From assembly GCA_016210395.1 (NCBI GenBank), contig JACQUI010000105.1, forward strand, positions 1 through 21,331: 21,331 nucleotides of DNA, read 5' to 3'. The notes under the pieces were generated by a model. The model was not told the DNA's origin, ran no database searches, and saw only the letters and a program-made list of their open reading frames with translations. A program made the translations under genes and the position numbers. This document shows positions 1 through 7,077 of this stretch, in pieces. Every line of letters starts with the position of its first letter. Position 1 is the first letter of the stretch. Source of the DNA: Chloroflexota bacterium. GTDB lineage: Bacteria > Chloroflexota > Dehalococcoidia > Lucifugimonadales > JACPCL1.

Positions 1-437
1 AGCAAAAGGGGTTTACAACCCGAAGGTCTTCATCCCCCACGCGGTGTCGCTGCGTCAGGCTTTCGCCCATTGCGCAAGATTCCCTGCTGCTGCCTCCCGT
101 AGGAGTGGGGGCCGTGTCGCAGTCCCCCTCTGGCTGGTCGTCCTCTCAGACCAGCTACCCGTCATAGGCTTGGTGGGCCGTTACCTCACCAACTACCTGA
201 TAGGACGCAAGCCCATCTCCCAGGTGGCCGAAGCCTTTATTGACCCATCTTGCGACAGGGCAATACATGCGGTATTAGCACCGGTTTCCCGGTGTTATCC
301 CCCGCCTAGAGGTAGGTTGCTTACGCGTTACTCAGCCGTTTGCCACTGATCCCCCCTTGCGGGGTTCACCGTTCGACTTGCATGCATTAAGCGCGCCGCC
401 AGCGTTCGTCCTGAGCCAGGATCAAACTCTCAGCGTG
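1..437 (-). rRNA. rrs: 16S ribosomal RNA, 5' part (partial)
   Basis: The reverse complement reads as the start of a bacterial small-subunit rRNA. The universal AGAGTTTGATCCTGGCTCAG site lies at about 412-431, and the exact EUB338 probe target (GCTGCCTCCCGTAGGAGT on the plus strand) at 89-106. The gene runs off the window at position 1, roughly E. coli position 440, so only V1-V2 and the approach to V3 are present. The 5' end is placed about 7 nt before AGAGTTTGATC by analogy with E. coli, giving an uncertainty of a few bases. Segments such as GAATCTTGCGCAATGGGCG and GCATGCAAGTCGAACGG resemble Chloroflexota 16S sequences from memory. Whether 23S and 5S follow cannot be seen. Confidence 0.97.
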
Positions 438-517
438 TTTAACCTAACTTCCTTCCACTATCCACTTGTTAAGGTGCCAGAGATGAAAACATCGGCCAAC
501 GCCGACGTGCAGGGTTT
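438..517 (-). promoter_or_regulatory. 16S rRNA leader with boxA-like site
   Basis: This is the transcribed spacer between the rRNA promoter and mature 16S. On the minus strand it contains CCTTAACAAG (TTAACAA at 466-472), which resembles the rrn antitermination boxA (E. coli CTTTAACAA). It also contains a stem CGTCGGC/GCCGATG with a GTTG loop at about 490-507. Both are expected parts of an rRNA leader; the boxA assignment rests on similarity alone. Confidence 0.6.
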
Positions 518-546
518 ATAGTACCTCCCAGCCCTTGCCATGTCAA
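518..546 (-). promoter_or_regulatory. Sigma70-type promoter of the 16S rRNA gene
   Basis: On the minus strand there is a perfect -35 TTGACA (541-546), a 17-nt spacer and a -10 TACTAT (518-523). Transcription would begin near 511 and run about 73 nt to the 16S 5' end. The perfect -35, ideal spacing and location fit an rRNA promoter. No stronger alternative is visible between here and the divergent gene at 676. Confidence 0.75.
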
Positions 547-675
547 TAGCCCTGGCAAAGAATCTTCGCTGGTCACACGCGGGGGGACGGCCGGCCTTTT
601 CCCACACCTCACCGCTCCCCATCCGTGCTCTCGTAGTATACTGGACGCACAGTCCAATTTCCACGGAGCACCCCC

Positions 676-1062
676 TTGCAGACCTCCGGCTCACTCTCTG
701 CCACGCCTGCCGCACGACCCTTCCTCGATGCCCTGAAACGCGGCCAGCTCCTCCTCCCGAAATGCCTGACCTGCAGCGACGTCTTCTACCCTCCCCTGTC
801 CCAGTGCCCGCGTTGCGGCTCCGCCGGGCTGGAGTGGACGCGTTGCTCCGGGCGCGGGCGCATCTACAGCTACCTTATCAACCACAGGCCCGCCGCTGCG
901 CTTCCGGGGGAATCGTGGGAGGTGATGGCGGTGGTGGAACTGGAAGAGGGGCCCCGCGTCCTCGCCCCTATGGTGGGCCTGGACGACGTTTCGGGTGTGA
1001 AGGTGGACATGGCCGTGTGTCTCGCGACTGAAGACGCAGTCCTTAAGTTCCGCCCTGTCTGA
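676..1062 (+). CDS. Zn-ribbon/OB-fold acyl-CoA-associated protein (DUF35 family)
   Basis: A 128-aa protein with the two-part DUF35 architecture: an N-terminal rubredoxin-like zinc ribbon with C30-x2-C33 and C44-x2-C47, followed by an OB-fold from about residue 55 (GRGRIYSYLINHRP onward). Family members bind acyl-CoA and act as partners of thiolases, hydratases or HMG-CoA synthase-like enzymes. No thiolase is adjacent here. The TTG start is supported by GGAG at 664-667, about 8 nt upstream, with no better start nearby. It is divergent from 16S and lies 59 nt upstream of the CoA-transferase alpha gene, so the two may share a transcript. Family assignment is secure; the partner enzyme is unknown. 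Confidence 0.85.
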   Translation: MQTSGSLSATPAARPFLDALKRGQLLLPKCLTCSDVFYPPLSQCPRCGSAGLEWTRCSGRGRIYSYLINHRPAAALPGESWEVMAVVELEEGPRVLAPMVGLDDVSGVKVDMAVCLATEDAVLKFRPV

Positions 1063-1121
1063 ATTGACACCTTTTCCGCAGGGTGCTATCGTCCTCCAAG
1101 TTTCCCTGGAGGTCGCGCTTC

Positions 1122-2042
1122 TTGCCCGTCAACGTCCAGAGCAAGGTCATGACTGCCACCGAGGCGGTGCAACGTTTCGTCAAGCCGGGCGCAGTCATCG
1201 GCATGGGCGGCCAGAACGTGGGCCGCATCCCCATGGCCCTCACCCACGAAATCGTCCGCCAGGGCATCGGCGGCCTCACGGTCATGGGCTGCAACCTCTC
1301 TATCTCCATGGACATCCTGGTGGGCACGGGCCTGGTGAAGCGCACCGAGTCCGGCACCGGCAACCTGGAGCGCTTCGGCACGACATTCCAGTGGCGCAGG
1401 GCCATCGAGGCGGGGAAGCTCCAGCACCGCGACTACAGCCACCTGGCCATGGTCTCCCGCTTCCTGGCCGGCGAGATGGGCCTGCCCTTCATGCCCACCA
1501 AGAGCCTGCTGGGATCCGACATCCTGAACAAGCACCCCGACGGCGCAGGCGGCTACGTCCTGATGGCCAACCCCTGGGGCGAGCACGAGCCGGTGGCTCT
1601 GCTGCCCGCCGCAAGCCCGGACGTGGCGATCATCCACGCGCAGCGCGCCGATGAGCTGGGCAACGTGATGATAGAGGGCTTCGCCGCCCATGACGTGGAG
1701 ATGGTGCGGGCGGCCAAGACCACCATCGTCTCCTGCGAGGAGCTTGTCAGCAGCGAGGAGACGCGACGGCGGCCGGAGCTCACGGCTATCCCCTACCTGT
1801 ACGTCAACGCCGTGGTGGAGCAGCCCTTCGGGGGGCATCCGACGTCCGTCTACCGCGCCTACGACTTCGACGGCGACCACCTGACGCACTACCAGACGTG
1901 CGCACGAGAGGGCGGGCAAAAGTACCAGGAGTACCTGGAGCGCCATGTCCTGGGCTGCAGCGGCTTCGACGACTACCTGGAGCGGGTCGGCGGCGTGAAG
2001 CGCTTGCACGCCCTGCGCCAGGCCATGCTCAGGATGATGTGA
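1122..2042 (+). CDS. Class I CoA-transferase, alpha subunit (GctA/IpdA-like)
   Basis: A 306-aa protein of the glutaconate CoA-transferase alpha-subunit type. The opening SKVMTATEAVQRFVKPGAV and the glycine-rich IGMGGQNVGRIPMAL (about residues 24-39) are typical of this fold. Such subunits pair with a beta subunit to move CoA between carboxylic acids; the IpdAB branch instead opens a sterol-derived ring. The frame is open from 1083, but TTG at 1122 is chosen because GGAGG (1108-1112) lies 9 nt upstream and homology starts just after. The matching beta subunit is not adjacent: it starts at 4025, beyond two unrelated genes. Substrate is not inferable. Confidence 0.85.
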   Translation: MPVNVQSKVMTATEAVQRFVKPGAVIGMGGQNVGRIPMALTHEIVRQGIGGLTVMGCNLSISMDILVGTGLVKRTESGTGNLERFGTTFQWRRAIEAGKLQHRDYSHLAMVSRFLAGEMGLPFMPTKSLLGSDILNKHPDGAGGYVLMANPWGEHEPVALLPAASPDVAIIHAQRADELGNVMIEGFAAHDVEMVRAAKTTIVSCEELVSSEETRRRPELTAIPYLYVNAVVEQPFGGHPTSVYRAYDFDGDHLTHYQTCAREGGQKYQEYLERHVLGCSGFDDYLERVGGVKRLHALRQAMLRMM

Positions 2043-2055
2043 GCGACGGGGCATC

Positions 2056-3096
2056 ATGCCAAGGAGCAACGATACGCCCTTTCGGGAACTGTCGTACCGG
2101 CAGCAGCTACGCCATCTCCGCTCACTCGCAGCAGCATTGCTCAAGGAGTACGGCCTCACCGGCGTCTCGCCGGCGCTCATCCGGTACCAGCACCATGCCC
2201 TTTATCGGGTTGCTACCTCTCGGGGAGAACAACTCCTCCTGCGCATAGCCGGGGGCGATCGGGACAGCCCTGATGAGTTTCGGGCGCAAATCGCCTGGCA
2301 GGAAGCCCTCTGGGAAGACCATCTCCCTGTGCCTGAACCTGTGCGGACGCTGGATGGCAGGCTAACAGGCAGTATGAAGCTGGACGAGTCTGGAGATGCC
2401 CTCTGCGCTCTTATGCGTTGGGCGCATGGCAGGCGGATAGGGGACAGCGCGGGGATTCAAGTCATGAGGCAAGCCGGGGCGCTGGCCGCCCGGCTCCATG
2501 AGCATTCGCGCAGGTCAACGTTTTGTGGGGAAGGTAGCCTTCCGCGCTGGGACGTTACGGCCATCAGCGAGCCGGAGCGCTGGACTGCGGGCCTGGATAA
2601 GCATTCCAGAGCCACGATATGCAAGGTTGCCCACGTGGTTGAGGATGCGCTTCTGGAGCTGGACACAGGGCCGGACAGCTTCGGCGTCATTCAGGCCGAC
2701 CTGCATGTTGGAAACCTTGTGCTCCGCCGGGGCCGGCTGGTCCTCATAGACTTTGGCGACTGTGGCCGTGGCTTCTACCTCTATGACCTGGTCATCATGC
2801 TGGAGGTCTTGCGGTTCCGCATGTCAAGCCGTGCCGAGACGCTGGGCAGCGCTTTCCTGGAAGGCTACAGCCGCGTGGCCGCTTTGCCCAAAGGCGCAGC
2901 GGCGCTCTTCCCCACCTTCCTTGTGTTCCGCGAGCTCATCAATCTGAGGTATGTGCTTGAGTCCCAGAACTGGAGAACTCAGCAGTGGGCATCCCGCTGG
3001 GCGCCGGAGTCCATCAGGAAGCTGGAGACCTACCTGAAAGCAGAAGGCCAAGACGCCGGCGGGCCGTTCTCCCTCCCTGCCTTTTTTACCCCGTAG
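2056..3096 (+). CDS. APH-fold phosphotransferase/kinase (PF01636-like)
   Basis: A 346-aa protein with the protein-kinase-like fold of aminoglycoside phosphotransferase, homoserine kinase II and SrkA-type kinases. The catalytic loop reads QADLHVGN, with D215 as catalytic base and N220 as metal ligand. The DFG-equivalent is LIDFGDCG, with D232 and D235. An N-terminal lobe (about 30-100) contains ALYRVATSRGEQLLLRI. The usual H before the catalytic loop (HGD) is Q-A-D. The ATG lies 13 nt after the CoA-transferase alpha stop, so it is probably co-transcribed, although the ribosome binding site is weak. The substrate (small molecule or protein) cannot be read from sequence; resistance to aminoglycosides is not implied. 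Confidence 0.8.
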   Translation: MPRSNDTPFRELSYRQQLRHLRSLAAALLKEYGLTGVSPALIRYQHHALYRVATSRGEQLLLRIAGGDRDSPDEFRAQIAWQEALWEDHLPVPEPVRTLDGRLTGSMKLDESGDALCALMRWAHGRRIGDSAGIQVMRQAGALAARLHEHSRRSTFCGEGSLPRWDVTAISEPERWTAGLDKHSRATICKVAHVVEDALLELDTGPDSFGVIQADLHVGNLVLRRGRLVLIDFGDCGRGFYLYDLVIMLEVLRFRMSSRAETLGSAFLEGYSRVAALPKGAAALFPTFLVFRELINLRYVLESQNWRTQQWASRWAPESIRKLETYLKAEGQDAGGPFSLPAFFTP

Positions 3097-3124
3097 GACA
3101 ACGCCAAGACAACGCTCACTGCCC

Positions 3125-3153
3125 TTGACATGCTGCCAATCAAATGGCATAGT
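3125..3153 (+). promoter_or_regulatory. Sigma70-type promoter of the NYN gene
   Basis: Perfect -35 TTGACA (3125-3130), 17-nt spacer and -10 CATAGT (3148-3153, 4/6). A TGCCA/TGGCA inverted repeat (3134-3138 and 3145-3149) lies inside the spacer and could be an operator. Predicted transcription start is about 3160, which gives a leader of about 114 nt. This uncouples the NYN gene from the upstream transcript. Confidence 0.6.
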
Positions 3154-3159
3154 GAGCCT

Positions 3160-3273
3160 ATTAGAACCCCGTTGGGCACTGACACCCAACGTATTAGATT
3201 CCCAAACCCCTGTGGGGTTTGCTTTAGTCTCCTGGGGAGCCGCAAGGCTCCCCATATTTGTGAGGGGGCTAAG
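3160..3273 (+). promoter_or_regulatory. Highly structured 5' leader of the NYN gene
   Basis: Three consecutive hairpins are visible. (1) CGTTGGG/CCCAACG (3170-3176 with 3185-3191). (2) AAACCCC-TGT-GGGGTTT (3204-3220). (3) TGGGGAGCC-GCAA-GGCTCCCCA (3233-3254), a 9-bp stem with a GNRA tetraloop. Outside stem 3, CTTTAGTCTCC (3222-3232) can pair with AGGGGGCTAAG (3263-3273), with one bulged base and two G-U pairs; this would bury the ribosome binding site GAGGGGG (3262-3268) up to the ATG at 3274. TATTAGA is repeated at 3159-3165 and 3192-3198. I do not recognise a named riboswitch class. Pairing was done by eye. Confidence 0.55.
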
Positions 3274-3888
3274 ATGGAGCTGCAAGTCAGGCTGTTTATT
3301 GATTTTTGGAATTTCCAGCTCAATTGGAACTCCCGGACGAACAAAGACCCTTTGGATTGGCGCAAAGCTCCGATTGGCCTCGTTAGTGCTGCCCAGGCTC
3401 AGCTTGATACAGCGGGCATGGGTGATTCCCTTCGTGTTGCCGAGACTAGGGTCTACGCCTCATATGACACGGCCAATCCAGAAGACCGTCGCTTGAAAGG
3501 GTGGCTAGACTCCTTCTTGGATCGACAGCCAGGCATGAGGGTTTTTACAAGAGAACGGCGTTCTCAACCGAGGCCCATACGATGTTCCTCCTGTGGATAT
3601 GAGGTCAGTCTTTGCTCCAATTGTTCCCAGCTATACCGACACAGCGCTGAAAAAGGTGTGGATTCCGCAATCGTTACAGACCTACTTTCTCTCGCTTGGG
3701 AGAGTGCTTTTGATGTTGCCATCCTCGTTTCCAGCGATGCCGACTATGTTCCGGCGGTTGAGAGATTGCAGGAGAAAGGGTTCAAGATTATTAACGCCAC
3801 GTGGAGCGGTTACGGGCACCATCTAGCCAGAACTTGCTGGGCATCTTTTGAGATCGACTCCCTTATTCCAAGTCTCCGACGTACATAG
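3274..3888 (+). CDS. NYN-domain (LabA/DUF88-like) putative RNase with zinc knuckle
   Basis: A 204-aa protein with the PIN-like NYN nuclease fold. Acidic residues fall where the family needs them: D10 in LFIDFWNF, D130 and D136 in EKGVDSAIVTDLL, D155 and D157 in LVSSDADYVPAV. A four-cysteine zinc knuckle is inserted at C104-x2-C107-x6-C114-x2-C117, as in several LabA/DUF88 proteins. These proteins are metal-dependent RNases or regulators. The reading frame is open from 3130, but ATG 3274 is chosen because GAGGGGG lies 5 nt upstream and the NYN fold starts immediately. Base composition is clearly more AT-rich than the flanking CoA-transferase genes, suggesting acquisition. Confidence 0.85.
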   Translation: MELQVRLFIDFWNFQLNWNSRTNKDPLDWRKAPIGLVSAAQAQLDTAGMGDSLRVAETRVYASYDTANPEDRRLKGWLDSFLDRQPGMRVFTRERRSQPRPIRCSSCGYEVSLCSNCSQLYRHSAEKGVDSAIVTDLLSLAWESAFDVAILVSSDADYVPAVERLQEKGFKIINATWSGYGHHLARTCWASFEIDSLIPSLRRT

Positions 3889-4024
3889 CAAGCAATCAAA
3901 GGAATTCCTCACGCATATCTTTCCCAGGACACCACGAAACATGCAAATGACATGTGCCTCACACGAAGTCCCCACTTTGGGAGTAACGACAACGGCGATC
4001 GGCTTCTAGAGAAGGCTTGCTCTG

Positions 4025-4825
4025 ATGACACTGAATCCCGCACCTGCCACAGACTACACCCCGGATGAGCTCATGGTGGTGGAGGCCAGCCGGCACATCA
4101 ACGACGGGGACTTGGTGCTGGCGGGCACCGGCATGCCGCTCATCGCCATCACGCTGGCCAAGAAGAGCCACGCGCCTCACCTGTGCGCCGTGGTGGAGAC
4201 GGGGATCATTGACCCAGAGCTGCTGCCCTCGCCCATCTCGGTCTCGGACCCGCGCATCCAGTACCACGCCGTCAAGCTGGGATCGCTGCGGGACGCCCTG
4301 GCCTGCGTGCTCCAGCGGGGCATGATAGACATCGGCATGATCGGCGGCGCGCAGATAGACCAGTTCGCCAACGTCAACTCTACGGTCATCGGCGAGTACG
4401 ACGCGCCCCGCGTGCGGTTCCCCGGCAGCGGGGGCGCCAACGACGTGGCCTCGCACTCCAAGCGGCTGCTGATCATCACCAAACACGAAAAACGCCGCTT
4501 CCCGGAGCGGGTGGACTACATCACCAGCCCCGGCTACATTGACGGCCCGGACGGCCGCCGCAAGGCGGGGCTGCCCACGCCCCAGCAGGACATCACGATT
4601 GTCACGGACCTGTGCGTCATGGAGATAGACAAGGGCGTTGGACGGCTGAGGGTGACGGCGCTGATGCCGGGCGTGACGCTGGAGCGGGTGCTGGCCAACA
4701 CGCTCTTCACGCCCCTTGTGGCGGAGCGGCTAGCCCAGGTGCAGCCGCCTTCGCAGGAGTACATCCGCATCCTGCGTGAAGAGGTGGACCCCAAGCGCGT
4801 GTATTTCAGGGGCGGCGGGGAGTGA
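4025..4825 (+). CDS. Class I CoA-transferase, beta subunit (GctB/IpdB-like)
   Basis: A 266-aa protein matching the glutaconate CoA-transferase beta-subunit type: HINDGDLVLAGTGMPLIAI (about residues 24-42), VVETGIIDPEL (56-66) and FPGSGGANDVASHSKRL (about 136-152). E58 sits where I expect the catalytic glutamate of true CoA-transferases (GctB E54 by recall), which would favour transferase over IpdAB-type hydrolase chemistry; this needs an alignment. The ATG is preceded by GAAGG (4011-4015). It is the likely partner of the alpha subunit ending at 2042, from which it is separated by about 2 kb. High GC matches the alpha gene, not the NYN gene between them. Confidence 0.85.
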   Translation: MTLNPAPATDYTPDELMVVEASRHINDGDLVLAGTGMPLIAITLAKKSHAPHLCAVVETGIIDPELLPSPISVSDPRIQYHAVKLGSLRDALACVLQRGMIDIGMIGGAQIDQFANVNSTVIGEYDAPRVRFPGSGGANDVASHSKRLLIITKHEKRRFPERVDYITSPGYIDGPDGRRKAGLPTPQQDITIVTDLCVMEIDKGVGRLRVTALMPGVTLERVLANTLFTPLVAERLAQVQPPSQEYIRILREEVDPKRVYFRGGGE

Positions 4826-5189
4826 GGCATAGAGCGCAGAGCAGCAATCGAGCGAAAGGTATAGGGCGGTTTGATTGCCTTCCTGTGGGACTGATTGAGT
4901 TTTCGTGTTGTTTTTGGCTGGTTTGGCCGAAGGGTGACATAAGGCACTGGAGGTCGGCCGCAATTTCCTGCAGGATGGCATCTGCAGGTAGGCGACGGCG
5001 ATGAGGACAGGGTAGCAGGGGAAGGCTCAGACAGGAAAGGGGCGAAAGGCAGCACATATACTGCATAGGAAGGCCAGGTTGTGGAGCAGCCCAGAGCCGA
5101 CCCCTACCTCAGTCCTCCCCCTGTGGGGGAGGAGGAAGGAGGTCCCTTCCCCTCTTGCGGGGGAAGGATTAGGATAGGGGGCGTCCCCT
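4826..5189. other. Gene-free interval between convergent units
   Basis: No convincing gene. The plus CoA-transferase gene ends on the left and a minus gene ends on the right, so this is a convergent gap. The first 280 nt show no feature I can name. The right end holds the two-hairpin repeat listed separately at 5106-5170, which could terminate transcription from both sides. Confidence 0.5.
5106..5170. repeat. Two-hairpin dispersed repeat, possible bidirectional terminator
   Basis: Hairpin 1 is TCCTCCCCC-TGT-GGGGGAGGA (5113-5133), 9 bp. Hairpin 2 is CCTTCCCC (5145-5152) with GGGGAAGG (5160-5167), 8 bp. The leading ACCTCAGTCCTCCC text recurs at 8185-8213 in another intergenic gap with a different loop, which marks it as a dispersed repeat. 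It lies between two convergent genes. Confidence 0.55.
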
Positions 5190-5906
5190 TCAGTGCGCGC
5201 CGGTCATCCGCGCCAGCATCTCCAGGCCCTTCTTGGTGTCGCTGGCCACCTTGGCGCTATCGGTGCAGGCGACCCGGCGTTTGAAAAGCCAGTAGGTGAA
5301 CTCCTTCAGCTCCAGGACGGACAGCTTTCTAGAAGCGGGGCGGACGGTCTCGCACCAGAAGTCGGCAAGCAACTCCTCCTGCGGGGCACCGTAGATGCGC
5401 TCGTGGGCCAGGCCGGTGATGTCGCGGCTTTCGGGCAGGCCGTGGGCCGTGCGGTCCTTTCGGACCTCCTCTTCCACCTCCAGCAGCAGTGCCTCCTCCA
5501 CCATGACGCCGTAGAAGTAGTTGAGGTGCGCCCTGTACTTGTCCGGGCCGATGGCCTGCTGGAACTGCTGGTCGGTGATTTCAGACGGCAGCTTGCCCGT
5601 GAAAAGCAGGGCTTCTTTGCCTTCGTCCGGCACAAGGCACTCCACCTCCTCCAGCAGGCGGCCCGCCAACATGAGCCAGTCGAAGGCCTCGCCCAGGAGG
5701 AGGTACTGGTAGCGGACGCCGTCGCGCTCCTCTACGGCCAGGGGCCAGCGCCCCACCGCCTCCAGCAGCGCCTGCTGCCAGGGCATCCCGCTTGTGATGG
5801 CCTCGCGCAACCGGCGGATGACGTCGGACGGCGAAGGGCGCGACGCATCCTGCGCTGCCACGCCGGCAGCGGGTGCAGGGGCAGCCTCTGTTTGGGTGAA
5901 TGTCAT
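5190..5906 (-). CDS. Hypothetical protein, predicted mostly helical
   Basis: A 238-aa protein I do not recognise. Residues 1-25 are Ala/Pro-rich and low in complexity, without a convincing signal peptide. The rest alternates acidic and hydrophobic residues in helix-like blocks, for example around VMVEEALLLEVEEEVRKD. No transmembrane segment, nucleotide-binding loop or metal motif is visible. The ATG has only a weak ribosome binding site. It follows the methyltransferase gene on the same strand after 44 nt, so the two are probably one operon; TorD-like helical chaperones or a soluble accessory factor are possible, but nothing in the sequence decides it. Confidence 0.7.
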   Translation of the reverse strand: MTFTQTEAAPAPAAGVAAQDASRPSPSDVIRRLREAITSGMPWQQALLEAVGRWPLAVEERDGVRYQYLLLGEAFDWLMLAGRLLEEVECLVPDEGKEALLFTGKLPSEITDQQFQQAIGPDKYRAHLNYFYGVMVEEALLLEVEEEVRKDRTAHGLPESRDITGLAHERIYGAPQEELLADFWCETVRPASRKLSVLELKEFTYWLFKRRVACTDSAKVASDTKKGLEMLARMTGAH

Positions 5907-5950
5907 GGGCCTGGCCTGCGCGGGTTTATCTTGTAGCTTACCGCGCCAGC

Positions 5951-6718
5951 CTACCTCACCGCAATGAAGAAGAGTCGTTTGAAGGGCAAGACGGTTTTGC
6001 CGTCCCTCCCCTGGGGATACGCCTTGCAGACCCGCGCGCCGTAGTCCTCCAAGAAAGCTCTGGCTTCGGCCTCATCGAGCTGGGCAAGCAGGGGCCGCAG
6101 GATGCTGCCCTTGGTCCATTCGACAACGGGGTTCTCGCCGGACAGCACGTGGTGGTAGGTCGTCTCCCAGATGTCGAGGCTGGCAACGTGTGGGCAAAGG
6201 ATATCGTAATACACCGAAGCCTCGTGGGTGGGATGCTCGCGGAGGAGAGGCTCCAGCTTGCGCCGCCAGGGGCCGCCGCGCACCGTATCGGAGATGGAGG
6301 TGTGGGTGGGCGCGGAGAAGTTCTGAGGCATCTGCACGGCCAGCGCGCCGCCGGACTTCAGGCCCTTGAGGAGGTGCGGGAAGAGCGTATCGTGGCCGTC
6401 GAGCCAGTGGAACGCTGCGTTGGAGAAGAAGACGTCGGCAGGCGTATCGGGTTGCCAGGCGGCCAGGTCGGCAGCTTCCCAGGCGATGTCTTTGCCGAGG
6501 GCGCGCGCCCGGGCCAGCATCTCCGCCGACGAGTCCACTCCCGTCACGTGGGCGTGAGGCCACCGCTCTTTGAGCAGGACGGTGGCCGCGCCAGTCCCGC
6601 AGCCCAGGTCGTAGACGGCGTTTGGCGTTTCAGAGGGGATACGCGCCAGCAGGTCCAACGCCGGCCGCAGGCGCTCGTTGCCGAAGAGCAGGTACTGGGT
6701 TGGGTTCCAGGTGGTCAT
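5951..6718 (-). CDS. tam: Trans-aconitate 2-methyltransferase-like SAM methyltransferase
   Basis: A 255-aa Rossmann-fold methyltransferase. The N-terminus TTWNPTQYLLFGNERLRPAL closely follows the E. coli Tam pattern (WNPxxYLxFxxERxRPAxxLLARxP). SAM motif I is YDLGCGTGAATVLL (residues 36-49) and the acidic end of strand 2 is GVDSS (60-64, D62). LFPHLL and LAVQMPQNFSAPTH follow in the usual order. Tam methylates trans-aconitate to relieve aconitase inhibition. The frame is open 42 nt further upstream, but the ATG at 6718 gives the family length (252 aa in E. coli) and has GAGGA 9 nt upstream. It heads a pair with the hypothetical gene at 5190-5906. Confidence 0.85.
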   Translation of the reverse strand: MTTWNPTQYLLFGNERLRPALDLLARIPSETPNAVYDLGCGTGAATVLLKERWPHAHVTGVDSSAEMLARARALGKDIAWEAADLAAWQPDTPADVFFSNAAFHWLDGHDTLFPHLLKGLKSGGALAVQMPQNFSAPTHTSISDTVRGGPWRRKLEPLLREHPTHEASVYYDILCPHVASLDIWETTYHHVLSGENPVVEWTKGSILRPLLAQLDEAEARAFLEDYGARVCKAYPQGRDGKTVLPFKRLFFIAVR

Positions 6719-6854
6719 GGACGTTCGTCCTCTACATGGAAAAGACGCTGGGGTGAACAAGCCTTGCGTAGTCTACCGACACAGCGGTGCAGATGTCTAC
6801 CTCGCGCCGGCGGGCCACGGGGTCTTTCGGTGTTCGGATGCAAGGTAGAGTTCC

Positions 6855-6912
6855 CGTTCGCCCTGAGCCTGTCGAAGGGCGCGTTCGTGGTTCGACAAGC
6901 TCACCACGAACG
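6855..6912. repeat. Dispersed palindromic repeat, copy 1
   Basis: Contains CGCCCT...AGGGCG and then a perfect 10-bp inverted repeat CGTTCGTGGT (6882-6891) / ACCACGAACG (6903-6912) around an 11-nt loop TCGACAAGCTC. A second copy with the identical loop lies at 21073-21151. It is intergenic, between the divergent methyltransferase and DAHP synthase genes. The motif CCCTGAGCCTGTCGAAGGG is, from memory, widespread in unrelated bacterial genomes. Confidence 0.75.
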
Positions 6913-6981
6913 GCTGTGTGCTTGGCCCGGAGAACAAAAGACCCTGGGCGGGCCAGGAGCGCATTTCTAGTTCCAAGGTTC

Positions 6982-7009
6982 TGGACAAGGCGCTTCTTTG
7001 TGCTATAGT
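6982..7009 (+). promoter_or_regulatory. Promoter of the DAHP synthase gene
   Basis: -35 TGGACA (6982-6987, 5/6), 16-nt spacer and -10 TATAGT (7004-7009, 5/6) preceded by TGC at 7001-7003, an extended -10. Transcription would start near 7016 and the leader would be about 60 nt, with no obvious leader peptide or T-box. Confidence 0.6.
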
Positions 7010-7077
7010 AGGCGAATACTATTCTCGGGCGCGCCCAGAGAAGGCGTGCTGTTTCCCGTAAACAAGGCAGGTGGAAC

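Noticed and set aside
44..349. 101-aa open frame inside the 16S region
   Set aside because: It lies antisense to conserved rRNA sequence and has no ribosome binding site or recognisable domain.
643..657. TGGAC-GCACA-GTCCA inverted repeat before the DUF35 gene as an operator
   Set aside because: The arms are only 5 bp in GC-rich DNA, and the TATACT just upstream has no credible -35, so chance is likely.
1086..2180. 364-aa minus-strand open frame antisense to the CoA-transferase alpha gene
   Set aside because: High GC opens frames opposite real genes. The translation is low in complexity (H, V, A, G-rich) and the plus-strand protein has clear family motifs.
2056..3096. Aminoglycoside resistance determinant
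   Set aside because: The APH fold is shared by many metabolic and stress kinases, and nothing here indicates drug binding.
3130..3273. N-terminal 48-residue extension of the NYN protein
   Set aside because: It runs through the promoter and hairpins, has no family match, and the ATG at 3274 has a good ribosome binding site.
4826..5189. Small genes in the convergent gap
   Set aside because: The short frames there lack ribosome binding sites and domain signatures, and they overlap the hairpin repeat.
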